Origin: Desulfobacterales bacterium
GTDB lineage: Bacteria; Desulfobacterota; Desulfobacteria; Desulfobacterales; JAFDDL01
Assembly: GCA_034003325.1 (NCBI GenBank)
Contig: JAVEYW010000001.1
Coordinates: 33,838 to 97,837 of the forward strand
Length of the DNA stretch: 64,000 bases
Direction of reading: 5' to 3'
The notes beneath the pieces were generated by a model, which was given only the letters and a program-made list of their open reading frames with translations, searched no databases and was not told where the DNA came from. This document shows, in pieces, positions 27,532-36,857 of the stretch; the stretch's first letter is position 1, and every line of letters starts with the position of its first letter. Made by a program: the position numbers and the translations under genes.

Positions 27532-27701
27532 GTTGCACGCTCTCAATCCATTCAAAAGATTTCTCTTCGTGAATACGCCATGCCAACGTTCAGGGGGGGT
27601 AAGGCCAATTGAATCAACCGGCACCGTAATGTATAAAATGAATGCGCCATTGTCAATTTCCGAATAAAAGCCGGAAGATGACTGGGCAAACCGGCCGCAG
27701 C

Positions 27702-30700
27702 TCACAAAGGATTCGGCGCTAACGCAGCTGCCAGCGCCGTGAGAATTTTTTCCAGGCTATAGGGCTTTTTGATATAGGCCATAACCCCCAGCCGCAACGC
27801 CTCTTTGACGCGGTCGGTTTCCGAAAACCCACTGGCGATAACAACTTTTTGTTTCGGATTGAGGCCCAATATCTGCTGATAGGTTGAAAGCCCGTCCATT
27901 CCCGGATCCATTATCATATCCAGGAGCACCAGATCGACCGCGGCATGGGATAAATAGTCGACGGCCTTCTCGCCGCTGGGAACACTGACCGTTCGATAGC
28001 CGGCCTTGGTCAAAATGCTTGACGCGATATCCCGTTGGGCCTCGATGTCGTCCACGATCAGAATCATCTCGCCGTTTCCCCGGTAACGATCGAAATCAAA
28101 CGTTTCGGGAACCTGCAGGCGTGATTCTTGCGTCACCGGGAAAAACAGCTCGCACACCGTCCCTTTTCCCGGCTCGCTGTCGATATCGATATAGCCCTTA
28201 TGATCCTGAACCGTGCCCCAGACCACGGCCATGCCGAGCCCCGTGCCGCTTCTGCCCATCACTTTCTTGGTGTAGAACGGCTCAAAAATTCTTTTTAAAT
28301 CCTCTTTATCAATGCCGATGCCCTTGTCGGCCACCCGCAATACGACATAATCACCGGGCTGAATCGAATCATAGCCCTTTAACGCCCTGTCCAGATAGCG
28401 GTTTTCGGTGGCCAGCACGATTTTCCCGTCCACGGGATGGGCCTCCGCCGCATTGGTCACGAGGTTCATAACGGTCTTTCTTAGATGAATGGGAACCCCC
28501 CGAATATTCAACGCGTCCGGGTCAAGAGACACGTCAAGCGACAGACCGGAATAAAAGCTCAACAGTTTTCGGTGTTCGGCTGAAGCCAGATAATCGGTAA
28601 TGATGTCATTCAAATTCAACACCTCGGTGTTCATGACCCCCCTGCGGGCCAGGGTCAAGAGATCCTCCACGATATCCGCGGCTTTCCGGCCGGATTGCTG
28701 AATGGTAAGAATCGGCTGACGAAGGGGGCTGTCCTGCGGCAGATCCAGAAGCAGCAGCTCGGGATAACTCACGATGCCCGAAAGCACATTATTCAGGTCA
28801 TGGGCCACGCCGCCGGCAAGAAGCCCCAGGGCCTCCATTTTTTGAGCTTGCCCCAATCGTTCCCGAAGCGCTTCCTGCTCTTTTTGCATTCGCCGCTCCT
28901 CATCAATGCTCCTGACAATGCCTAAAAACGTAATCTCTCCATTCCTGTTGCGCACCGTTGACAAGCTGGTTTGGCGCCAGACATACTCGCCGTCTTTTCC
29001 CAGCACCCGATGGGGCAAGGGCGCCATCTTCTCTCCTTTAAGCACCCTTGCCATGTAGGCGTCACGCGCTTCAATATCATCCGGATGCGTGAATTCCTTA
29101 TAATTTCTACCAGTCATTTCACTTTCCGTAATCCCGAACAGATCAAAAATATTGGGTGAAAAATAGGTATAGTTTCCCGTTGAATCCATCGTGAAAATAA
29201 CTTCGGAGGCGTTTTCCACGTATGAGCGGAACCGCTCCTCGCTCGCGCGAAGCGCTTCCTGAGCCTGCTTGCTCTCGGTAATATCCATATAAAAACCGAT
29301 GCCGGCAATGATCTGGCCGGCTTCATCGTAGACCGGCCCCGCATTAATATAAATCCACCGGTCCTCACCCGCTGCATTGCGCAACATCATTTCATGGTTT
29401 CGCGTCACCTCGCCATATTTCACTGCACGGCAAATCGGCAGATCATCGGGCGCATAGGCACGACCGTCCGGGTAAAAAGTACGCCATCTGGTTGGAATCA
29501 GTTCACCGGGAATATTCGTCAGGTTCTTTTCCTCGCCGCCTATAATGGCCACACCGGCCGGATTGGCCAAGCGAATCCGCACATCCGGCGCGTCCGCGAT
29601 CACCAGCCCGGCCGGAGACTGCTCAAAAGCCGCCTGCAAAAGCGCTTGCGCCTCGTGCAGATCCGCTTCGGTTTTCTTTCTCTTTTCAATGTCGCGTCTC
29701 AACACCTCGTTAAAGCGGCGCAACTCCTCGGCCTTGGCGTCCAACTGTGAAATTAAACCGCCAAAAGCCTCACCGAGGGAACCGATCTCATCTTTTCCCT
29801 GCGGCGGCAAATGGGCACCGGTCGCTCCCGAAAACGCAAGATCGGCAATCTGTTTTCTAAGCCGTTCAATCGGTCCGATGACCGCGCGTTGCAGTAGGCA
29901 CAGCGCGACAATGAACATTCCGGCCATGCCGATAAAATTCGATACGATCGAATAGCGAATCGCTTCTCGCCCCCTTGAAGAAATCTCTCTTCGGGTTTCG
30001 GCTTTGACCACAACGGCCGGGTTGCCCATCACATCATTTATTACCGCATACGCCGCCAACGTTTTGCGATCCAGATGGACCATCCGGCAGGATCTGCCCG
30101 TGCTATCCGGAATGTTACACACTTTTGCCGTCTCGGGAACGGCATCGGCAGTATACGGCAACACGTTAAAGGGTTGATGCAGCCGCGCGGCAAAGTCCCT
30201 GATCAGTTTGTCATTTAAAAACCGGCCCATTATCAGCGTTCCCTGAATGGGCCCCCCGCCATCACTGGTCAGAATTGGGCGCGATGCAAGAAGCATGGGC
30301 CCTTGCGGGGTCATTAAAAATCCGCTGACGCTGAAATTCACCAACGGAACATTCTCCCGCTCATAGGCAAAAAAAGGGTGAGATACCGGCAAGAATCCGT
30401 CACCCATGGCCGAAATAGAAGCCTGATGCTTGAAATCTTTATCATAGGCCCGCCCCCAGACCATCCGGCCTTGGGAATCATAGAAATAAATCAGATGAAT
30501 GCCGTTGTTCCTGAAAGTGCTTAATCCCAGATTGACACGCTGATAATCATCGCTCCGGGTCGCAATAAAATGACAGGTATCGTCCCAGAACGCCCAGTCC
30601 CGGCACGTCGTATTCAAATGATCCACGTTGTCCCAGATCGCATCCACTGAACGAAAGAGATTTCTCCCGGCCCCCTCCTGCTCCAGTGTTGCAAAGCGAG

Positions 30701-30809
30701 GGTACAACACCTGATACTCGACCAGGATATTCACTGCGCCGAGCATCAACCAAACGCTGATTAAAATTAGAACCACCTTATGCTTTATCGAAGTTATCTT
30801 TTTCAGCAT
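27702..30809 (-). CDS. Hybrid sensor histidine kinase with CHASE4, HAMP, PAS and receiver
   Basis: 1035 residues from ATG 30809; a TTG at 30839 would add ten. TM1 (11-32), periplasmic CHASE4 domain (about 40-270; CRDWAFWDDTCHFI, IYFYDSQGRMVWGR), TM2 near 290-310, HAMP, short coiled coil, PAS (about 390-500), PAS (about 520-640), HisKA with GVAHDLNNVLSG (His 670), HATPase with GTGLGMAVVWG, and a C-terminal receiver with phospho-acceptor Asp 964 in LLDMIMDP. CHASE4 senses unknown extracellular signals. The internal receiver suggests a phosphorelay or feedback control. No partner regulator is adjacent. A strong reading frame with no frameshift. Confidence 0.93.
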   Translation of the reverse strand: MLKKITSIKHKVVLILISVWLMLGAVNILVEYQVLYPRFATLEQEGAGRNLFRSVDAIWDNVDHLNTTCRDWAFWDDTCHFIATRSDDYQRVNLGLSTFRNNGIHLIYFYDSQGRMVWGRAYDKDFKHQASISAMGDGFLPVSHPFFAYERENVPLVNFSVSGFLMTPQGPMLLASRPILTSDGGGPIQGTLIMGRFLNDKLIRDFAARLHQPFNVLPYTADAVPETAKVCNIPDSTGRSCRMVHLDRKTLAAYAVINDVMGNPAVVVKAETRREISSRGREAIRYSIVSNFIGMAGMFIVALCLLQRAVIGPIERLRKQIADLAFSGATGAHLPPQGKDEIGSLGEAFGGLISQLDAKAEELRRFNEVLRRDIEKRKKTEADLHEAQALLQAAFEQSPAGLVIADAPDVRIRLANPAGVAIIGGEEKNLTNIPGELIPTRWRTFYPDGRAYAPDDLPICRAVKYGEVTRNHEMMLRNAAGEDRWIYINAGPVYDEAGQIIAGIGFYMDITESKQAQEALRASEERFRSYVENASEVIFTMDSTGNYTYFSPNIFDLFGITESEMTGRNYKEFTHPDDIEARDAYMARVLKGEKMAPLPHRVLGKDGEYVWRQTSLSTVRNRNGEITFLGIVRSIDEERRMQKEQEALRERLGQAQKMEALGLLAGGVAHDLNNVLSGIVSYPELLLLDLPQDSPLRQPILTIQQSGRKAADIVEDLLTLARRGVMNTEVLNLNDIITDYLASAEHRKLLSFYSGLSLDVSLDPDALNIRGVPIHLRKTVMNLVTNAAEAHPVDGKIVLATENRYLDRALKGYDSIQPGDYVVLRVADKGIGIDKEDLKRIFEPFYTKKVMGRSGTGLGMAVVWGTVQDHKGYIDIDSEPGKGTVCELFFPVTQESRLQVPETFDFDRYRGNGEMILIVDDIEAQRDIASSILTKAGYRTVSVPSGEKAVDYLSHAAVDLVLLDMIMDPGMDGLSTYQQILGLNPKQKVVIASGFSETDRVKEALRLGVMAYIKKPYSLEKILTALAAALAPNPL

Positions 30810-30999
30810 GTCCACCGGCGACTTTCCGAGATGCTTCAATTTAGAAAAATGATACGAACACTCAATGGGTTGGGCGAATACAGGCCTTTAACTCACATGA
30901 TTTCGTAACTGCTCAGGTATTCAGGAGTCAGAAGCGCAAAACCCGCCTTTTGGGGTTGCGCTAGACTGCACCGATAAGACACCCACCAAAAGCCCCGTT

Positions 31000-31163
31000 C
31001 AGGGCATTCGCATGTAACCCATAGCCCGCTTCAGCCTTGAGGAAAATCAGATTCCAGCCGCGGCAAACTCACGCGGAACGCGTTTAAACAGTGCCGCAGC
31101 CTCCATCTGATCTCCCTCAAGGCCTACGCTTTCGGCGGTTATTTGCTCAATGCGACTGCCCTG
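31000..31163 (+). mobile_element. MITE, 164 bp, copy 1, with 10-bp target duplication
   Basis: Ends CAGGGCATTCGCATGTA and, inverted, TGCGACTGCCCTG. It is flanked on both sides by the identical 10 bases AAGCCCCGTT (30990-30999 and 31164-31173). Internal sequence includes CCGCTTCAGCC and a GCCGCAGCCTCCATC block also present in copies 2 and 3. It is non-coding. The C/TAGGG ends and 8-10 bp duplications match the ISAs1 family as I know it. Confidence 0.85.
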
Positions 31164-31267
31164 AAGCCCCGTTTCGCCAGGGGTGGACTTCCGGGTCAAC
31201 CGGTGTTATCTTTTAGCCGCAAACAAGGAACAAACTCAAGCCACAACTATTACAAGGAGGACAATTC

Positions 31268-31912
31268 GTGATTAAAAAAACAGTGTTTATGATCTTTTTG
31301 GGGATAACGCTTATCACCGCATCTTGCGCGACTCAAACCAAGCAGCAGAAAGGGACCGCCGTTGGCGCAGGCGTTGGGGCCGCAGCCGGTGCCGCCCTCG
31401 GCCAGGCAATCGGGCGCAATACGGAATCAACACTCATCGGCGCCGCTATAGGGGCCGCGGTCGGCGGGCTTGCCGGAAACCAGATCGGGGCCTACATGGA
31501 CCGGCAGGAGCGGGATTTAAGAAATGCGGTGGCCACATCGGAGGCAGCCAGTGTTCAGCGGGATCAGGATGTTCTGACCGCGACGTTTAAAAGCGATGTC
31601 TTCTTCAACGTCGATTCAGCAACGCTACTACCGGGCGCTCAGCCCGAGCTGGACCGTGTCGCCGGCATTCTCAACCAGTATCCGCAAACCACCATTCGCG
31701 TGGAAGGACATACCGACGCAACCGGGCCGGAAGATTATAACCAAAAACTGTCCGAGAAGCGAGCCCGGGCGGTCGCCGATGCGCTGGTTCAGCGGAATGT
31801 GAGTCCGCAGCGAATAACCACCGTCGGGTTTGGTGAGTCGGAGCCGATCTCATCGGAGCATGCCATGAACCGCCGCGTCAATATTGTCATTACCCCCATT
31901 CGTCAGGGATAA
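31268..31912 (+). CDS. OmpA-family lipoprotein with glycine-zipper region
   Basis: 214 residues from a GTG start with AAGGAGG at good distance. Lipobox LITASC. Residues 28-76 are a glycine-zipper (GAGVGAAAGAALGQAIG, GAAIGAAVGGLAGNQIG), then a linker and an OmpA-like peptidoglycan-binding domain (SDVFFNVDSATLLPGA, VEGHTDATGPEDYNQKLSEK, ERKARAVADAL-like and GFGESEP). It anchors the outer membrane to the cell wall. Confidence 0.93.
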   Translation: MIKKTVFMIFLGITLITASCATQTKQQKGTAVGAGVGAAAGAALGQAIGRNTESTLIGAAIGAAVGGLAGNQIGAYMDRQERDLRNAVATSEAASVQRDQDVLTATFKSDVFFNVDSATLLPGAQPELDRVAGILNQYPQTTIRVEGHTDATGPEDYNQKLSEKRARAVADALVQRNVSPQRITTVGFGESEPISSEHAMNRRVNIVITPIRQG

Positions 31913-31937
31913 GGAAGAAAGCTAGTGAAGGGTGAAA

Positions 31938-32095
31938 AGGTTGGCATCTTGCTTTCCCAGGGTAGCGGCATATACGCCGCAACCCTGGGCTGGATTATGC
32001 AGCCCCTATGGGCAGTAGGCCCAGTCCATCGTCTCGACTGTTATTGCCGCGGGTCATATAGCTCAGCCCCAACAGGGGTTAGAACAAATTCACTG
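31938..32095 (+). repeat. Dispersed element C, copy 1 (CCCAGGGTAGCG type)
   Basis: About 158 bases nearly identical to 40737-40896, with core hairpin CCCAGGGTAGCGGCAT / GCCGCAACCCTGGG. It is non-coding. AACCCTGGGCT-type palindromes are widespread short repeats in several phyla. Confidence 0.85.
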
Positions 32096-32188
32096 TGGTG
32101 GCCGGTTGCCGAAGTGTGGTTTTTATATCCATGCTATCAGATGGGCATGGCTTGCCCGTCACGGTGCACTGACCACTGATCACGGCCT

Positions 32189-32944
32189 TTAGATTTCGGT
32201 GCCTAAAATTTTTTCTTTTTCCCGGTTGAATTCCGCCTCGGACAACACGCCGCTGTCCAGAAGCTCTTTGAGTTTTTTTAATCGGTCCAACCGGTCCGCT
32301 TCTTGCGGCGGCAAATCCGCCGGAACGCCGTCCGCCGGGCGCATGCCGAATAAACGGCCGATGAATTTAAAAATCGTTTTAATTCCTCTGCCGATGCGCG
32401 GCAGCAACCAGATGGCAAAGAGTAAAAACAACACCAAAAGCCCCAGGAAAATCCAGGGGTGGTGCAGGGCCACCCAAAGCCCGCCGAAAACGGCGATATC
32501 CTCGGAGATGGAGGCCATCCAGTTGGTGAACGGCTCGGGCGAGGCATTGATCAGAACCCGCCCGCCCGCCTTGGTGGCATGAGACGCCGTCGCCATGCCG
32601 CCGCCTAAAATACCGGCGGCAATCGCCAGGGCCGGGTTGACCGTCCCCACCGCGCCGGCGGCCAACAGCGCTCCGGCGGGAATTCGGATAAAGGTATGCA
32701 GGCCATCCCAGGTCGTATCCACGCCCGGAATTTTATCCGCGACAAACTCCACCACATACATGACGCACGCGGCAAAAATAACCAGGGGATTGGTTAGCAC
32801 CAGAAGATCGGGCGGCAATTGAATCGCACCGTAGACACCTGAAAGCCCGAGCATGGCGATTGCGGCATACAAGTTCAATCCGCTGGCCCATGAGGCACCC
32901 ATGGTTAAGGCCAGTGTGTGGATGATGTGTTGATAAGCTTCCAT
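32189..32944 (-). CDS. DUF4126 membrane protein with C-terminal SHOCT domain
   Basis: 251 residues from ATG 32944 with AGGAGG; the longer frame to 33055 reads through dispersed element A and is not real. About five membrane helices form the DUF4126 region (NLYAAIAMLGLSGVYGAIQL, GGMATASHATKAGGRV). The end, LDRLKKLKELLDSGVLSEAE followed by EKEKIL, is a SHOCT (short C-terminal oligomerisation) domain. Function unknown. Confidence 0.88.
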   Translation of the reverse strand: MEAYQHIIHTLALTMGASWASGLNLYAAIAMLGLSGVYGAIQLPPDLLVLTNPLVIFAACVMYVVEFVADKIPGVDTTWDGLHTFIRIPAGALLAAGAVGTVNPALAIAAGILGGGMATASHATKAGGRVLINASPEPFTNWMASISEDIAVFGGLWVALHHPWIFLGLLVLFLLFAIWLLPRIGRGIKTIFKFIGRLFGMRPADGVPADLPPQEADRLDRLKKLKELLDSGVLSEAEFNREKEKILGTEI

Positions 32945-32953
32945 GATTCCTCC

Positions 32954-33093
32954 TATTCCGGCAAAGCCGGATGCTGGGATGCTGGGATGCTGGGATGCTG
33001 GGATGCATGAAAGCCATCTTTCACCTTCAGCGAATATACACGCAACAACGTGCATGTTTCAGATTATATGTCTAATCCGGCAAAGCCGGAAGC
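32954..33093 (+). repeat. Dispersed element A, copy 6, with a partial second copy
   Basis: CCGGCAAAGCCGGA, about four octamers, tail GCCATCTTTCACCTTCAGCG and hairpin ACACGCAACAACGTGC, followed by a second CTAATCCGGCAAAGCCGGA head only. It sits just upstream of the DUF4126 start codon, whose leader it overlaps. Confidence 0.92.
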
Positions 33094-33152
33094 TTTGAGC
33101 CGTCAGCTTTAAATGATCCGCCCTCTTTTCCCATGCCCGTTATAGACTGCCT

Positions 33153-34373
33153 TTACGCCAGCCCCACCGTTTTAATCGCGCGGGTGATCTGCGCCAGCCT
33201 GGATTCAAGGCTGCCGGTAATCCCCACGGAAAATCTTACCAATCCGGGCGACAAACCGATCGCGCGCTGACTTTCCGGCGGTATTTCCGAGGACGTGGAA
33301 GACCCGGAACAGGAAATCAGCGTATCGTAGTAGCCCAGAGAAACAGCCAGCAACCCGAAATGCTCTTGATTTTGCAGCACGCGCATCAAGGCTTCCGCTT
33401 TCTCCACCGTTCCGCAATCGACGGTCAGCATACCACCGTAGCCGTACCCCTCATTCATCATGGATCGAAAAAGGCGATATTGCGGGTGAGAGGAAAGCCC
33501 CGGGTATCGCACGGTGACGCCCGAATCCTCAAGCCGGGAGGCAATCGCCAGCGCTCGCCTGCCGTGTTCCCGCATGCGAAGCGCCAGATACGGCAACCGC
33601 TGAATGAGATCAAAGGCGGTCCGGGCGTCCAGGGTCGGCCCCAACAACATGGCGCGGCCGGTGCGCATATTCACGAGTTTTCCGATAAATTCGCTGCCCG
33701 CGCAGACGGCGCCGGCAATGGCGTCGCTGGCGCCATTGATGAATTTACTCATGGAATAAAGAACCATATCCGCGCCAAGCCTGGCCGGCGAAAAAATCAT
33801 GGGCGTAAAGGTATTATCCACGACAAGGAGAATCCCCTTTTCCCGGGCCAGCTTCGAAAGGGCGGGGATATCGGCGACTTTCAAGGTCGGATTGCCCACT
33901 GTCTCGACATAGATCACCCGCGTGGTCTTCTGAATGGCCGCGGCGACTGCGGATAGATCCGTCACATCCACAAAGGTGGTTGAAATGGCCATCTCCGGAA
34001 ACAAATCTCCCAATAACGCGTGCGTACCACCGTATATCGTATCACTGGCCACGATATGATCGCCGGTTTTGCATAGCTGAGATAGGGTGCACGAGATGGC
34101 CGACATGCCGCTGGCCGTGCAGTGAGCAGCCTCGGTGCCTTCCATGGCCGCCAGATACCGCGCCAGCACCTTGACGGTCGGATTGCCATGCCGGCTGTAC
34201 AGGTAACATCCATCGGCATCCGGCCCTTTAATCCCCTTGAAGATATCGGCCATGTCGCATGGCTCCGAGACCGTAAAGGTGGACGATCTCGACACGGACG
34301 GATTGACGTCACCGTGCGGACCAAACTCTCGCCGCGCTTCACTCAACAATTGCTCAGGATCGAATTTTTGCAT
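33153..34373 (-). CDS. PLP-dependent Cys/Met metabolism enzyme (cystathionine gamma-synthase/methionine gamma-lyase-like)
   Basis: 406 residues from ATG 34373, with GGAGA at seven-base spacing. Fold type I trans-sulfuration enzyme: PLP-binding region YLYSRHGNPTVKVLARYLAA, SGMSAISCTLSQL, GDHIVASDTIYGGTHALL, VVDNTFTPMIFSPARLGADM and the lysine in LYSMSKFINGASDAIAG (K210). The SxSKF motif replaces the usual SxTKY(L/I) of CGS and CGL. Exact reaction (synthase or lyase) cannot be set by reading. The upstream repeat region contains a curious alternating CG-rich tract. Confidence 0.85.
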   Translation of the reverse strand: MQKFDPEQLLSEARREFGPHGDVNPSVSRSSTFTVSEPCDMADIFKGIKGPDADGCYLYSRHGNPTVKVLARYLAAMEGTEAAHCTASGMSAISCTLSQLCKTGDHIVASDTIYGGTHALLGDLFPEMAISTTFVDVTDLSAVAAAIQKTTRVIYVETVGNPTLKVADIPALSKLAREKGILLVVDNTFTPMIFSPARLGADMVLYSMSKFINGASDAIAGAVCAGSEFIGKLVNMRTGRAMLLGPTLDARTAFDLIQRLPYLALRMREHGRRALAIASRLEDSGVTVRYPGLSSHPQYRLFRSMMNEGYGYGGMLTVDCGTVEKAEALMRVLQNQEHFGLLAVSLGYYDTLISCSGSSTSSEIPPESQRAIGLSPGLVRFSVGITGSLESRLAQITRAIKTVGLA

Positions 34374-34491
34374 TGGCATTCTCCGAATCGGGCCACTCCC
34401 CCTCCGGCCGGGTTCTCCGTGCACGTAACCGTAAAGTGCCCGTTCCCGTCCGTGCACGTAAACGTACACGTGCGCGTGCACGTGCACGGGT

Positions 34492-34811
34492 CTTTAAAAC
34501 CGACACACGCTTGTCGTATTAAAACTGAAGGCTTTGATAACTCGTTTCCTCGTCCTCCATCACGCTGATTCCCCTTTGCTCTTTATGAACCGGCAATACC
34601 GGCGCTTTTTCGTGCACGTGCACGCGCACGTGTACGTTTACGTGCACGGGGCTTTAAAACCGACACACGCTTGTCGTATTAAAACTAAAGGCTTTGACAA
34701 ATTATTTCCTCGTCCTCCATCACGCTGATTCCCCTTTGCTCTTTATAAACCGGCAATGCAGGCGCTTTTTCGTGCACGTGCACGCGCACGTGTACGTTTA
34801 CGTGCACGGGG
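34492..34811 (+). repeat. Two 160-bp direct repeats with alternating purine-pyrimidine tract
   Basis: Two units of 160 bp each (34492-34651 and 34652-34811) with about 95 percent identity by eye, beginning CTTTAAAACCGACACACGCT and ending in an alternating purine-pyrimidine tract, CGTGCACGTGCACGCGCACG then TGTACGTTTACGTGCACG. A third tract at 34451-34488, before unit 1, is its near inverse complement. They fill the gap between ettA's end and the PLP enzyme's start; there is no credible coding in them. Alternating CG/CA stretches are prone to Z-DNA. Confidence 0.93.
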
Positions 34812-34813
34812 CT

Positions 34814-36493
34814 TCATCGGGTCAGTTGTCGATACTTGACCCGGCGCGGGACATCGGCATCCGCGCCCAGACGCCGTTTTCGATCCGCCGCATAGTCCGA
34901 CCAATTGCCCGCCATGAAGACCGTTCGGCTATCGCCTTCAAAGGCCAGAATATGCGTGGCGATCCGGTCCAGAAACCACCGGTCATGGCTGATCACCATG
35001 GCACACCCGCCAAAATTTTCCAGCGCCTCTTCCAGGGCTCGCAAAGTATTGACATCCAGATCATTGGTGGGCTCATCCAGCAACAGGACATTGGCCCCTT
35101 CCCGCAGCATTTTTGCCAGATGGACGCGGTTTCGCTGTCCGCCGGAAAGCATTCCGACCTTTTTTTGCTGATTGGCGCCGGAAAAGTTAAACCGCGCCAC
35201 ATAGGCCCGGGAGTTTACCAATCGATCGCCCAGCTCGATCTGCTCGTTGCCACCGGTAATCTCCTCCCAAATGCTTTTTTCCGGATCCAGCTCACGGCTC
35301 TGGTCCACGTAAGCCAGCTTGACCGTCTCGCCGATGCGAATGGTGCCGCTATCAGGTTGCTCTTTTCCCACAATCATTTGAAATAAAGTGGTTTTTCCGG
35401 CGCCATTCGGGCCGACCAACCCGACGATGGCCCCCGGCGGCAGCTTAAATTCCATGTTTTCCACCAGCAGCCGATCACCAAAGGCCTTGCTGACCTTTTC
35501 CGCCTCGATGACGACATCTCCCAGCCTCGGCCCCGGCGGAATAAACAGTTCAAGCTCTTTTTCCCGTTGCTGCGCTTCCTGGGAAAGCAGGCTTTCATAG
35601 GCGTTGATACGGGCCTGACTCTTGGTGTGGCGGCCCTTGGGGGACAAGCGAATCCATTCCAATTCCCGGGCCAGGGTTCTTTGCCGGGCGCTGTCCGCTT
35701 TTTCTTCCCGGCGCAGCCGCTCCTGCTTTTGTTCCAGCCAACTGGAATAATTTCCCTTCCAGGGAATACCCTGTCCCCGGTCCAGCTCCAGAATCCAGCT
35801 GGCCACGTTATCGAGAAAATACCGATCATGGGTCACCGCGATCACGGTGCCGGGGTAGGCTTGCAAATGGTGCTCCAGCCAGGCCACGCTCTCGGCGTCC
35901 AGATGGTTGGTGGGCTCATCCAGAAGAAGGATATCGGGCCGTTTCAGCAACAGGCGACAGAGCGCCACGCGTCGCTTTTCACCGCCTGATAGCACGGAAA
36001 CCGGCGTGTCCTCGGGGGGACACCGCAGGGCGTTCATGGCCATGTCAAGCCGCGCATCCAGATCCCAGGCATCGAGTGCGTCGAGTTTTTCCTGAACCTC
36101 GCCCTGCCGCTCGATGAGTTTGTTCATCTCCTCATCATTCATGGGTTCCGCGAACTGTTCGTTAATGGCCTCAAATTCCTTCAACAAATCAACGGTCTCC
36201 TGAACGCCCTCCTCCACCACCCGGCGGACCGTTTTTTGTACATCCACGAGGGGTTCCTGTTCCAGATACCCCACCGTATAGCCTTCGGATAAAATGGTTT
36301 CACCGTTAAAGGCCTTGTCTTCACCGGCCAGAATCCGCAGCAAAGAGCTTTTTCCCGACCCGTTCAGACCCAACACGCCAATTTTGGCGCCATAAAAATA
36401 GGACAGGGAAATATCCTGTAATACCGGCTTTTTGTCATAGAACTTGCTGACCCTGATCATGGTGTAAATGATTTTATTGGCCTCATTGCTCAC
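34814..36493 (-). CDS. ettA: ABC-F translational throttle ATPase EttA
   Basis: 559 residues from a GTG start at 36493 with AGGAGGAG upstream; a longer frame to 36757 is not supported. Soluble twin-ABC protein: first Walker A GLNGSGKSS (42-50), LSGGEKRRVALCR, LLDEPTNHLDAESVAWLE, the arm and PtIM linker, second Walker A GPNGAGKTT, LSGGQRNRVHLAK and LLDEPTNDLDVNTLRALE. The N-terminus IYTMIRVSKFYDKKPVLQ is typical of EttA. It binds the ribosomal E-site and links translation to energy state. Confidence 0.93.
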   Translation of the reverse strand: MSNEANKIIYTMIRVSKFYDKKPVLQDISLSYFYGAKIGVLGLNGSGKSSLLRILAGEDKAFNGETILSEGYTVGYLEQEPLVDVQKTVRRVVEEGVQETVDLLKEFEAINEQFAEPMNDEEMNKLIERQGEVQEKLDALDAWDLDARLDMAMNALRCPPEDTPVSVLSGGEKRRVALCRLLLKRPDILLLDEPTNHLDAESVAWLEHHLQAYPGTVIAVTHDRYFLDNVASWILELDRGQGIPWKGNYSSWLEQKQERLRREEKADSARQRTLARELEWIRLSPKGRHTKSQARINAYESLLSQEAQQREKELELFIPPGPRLGDVVIEAEKVSKAFGDRLLVENMEFKLPPGAIVGLVGPNGAGKTTLFQMIVGKEQPDSGTIRIGETVKLAYVDQSRELDPEKSIWEEITGGNEQIELGDRLVNSRAYVARFNFSGANQQKKVGMLSGGQRNRVHLAKMLREGANVLLLDEPTNDLDVNTLRALEEALENFGGCAMVISHDRWFLDRIATHILAFEGDSRTVFMAGNWSDYAADRKRRLGADADVPRRVKYRQLTR

Positions 36494-36630
36494 GATGAAC
36501 TCCTCCTGAAAGATAAAACGCCGGCCGGTTATTCCGGTCGCCGCGAAAATGACTCCGTACTTGAAAATTCTTGGTAATATCCATATATATGATAAAGAGA
36601 CGCCGAGCAACACCTCCACGTCTTTCCCCC

Positions 36631-36794
36631 CTGGGCAATCGCATGTAGAAATGAACTGCCTGGAGCGAAAGCCTCGAGGGGGATCGGATGAAAGCTGCGG
36701 CACTGTTTGAACGCGTTTCGCGTAAGTTTTCCGCAGCTGGAATCCGATTTTTCTCAAGGCTGAAGCGGGCTATGGGTTACATGCGATTGCCCTG
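36631..36794 (-). mobile_element. MITE, 164 bp, copy 2 (inverted)
   Basis: Same family as 31000-31163 in reverse orientation, ending TACATGCGATTGCCCTG and starting CTGGGCAATCGCATGTA. The flanks CTTTCCCCCC and CTTCCCCCCT are an imperfect 10-bp duplication. It lies between ettA and the DisA-N gene; the rest of this 364-base gap contains only their leaders. Confidence 0.82.
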
Positions 36795-36857
36795 CTTCCC
36801 CCCTATGCGCTGGTAACCCAGTGGATAAGCCCGGTTGCCAAATGCGAAGGATAGGCC

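Noticed and set aside
34534-35386. Plus-strand frames with HVHAHVYVYVHG repeats
   Set aside because: They are the translation of the 160-bp repeats, and the second runs antisense to ettA.
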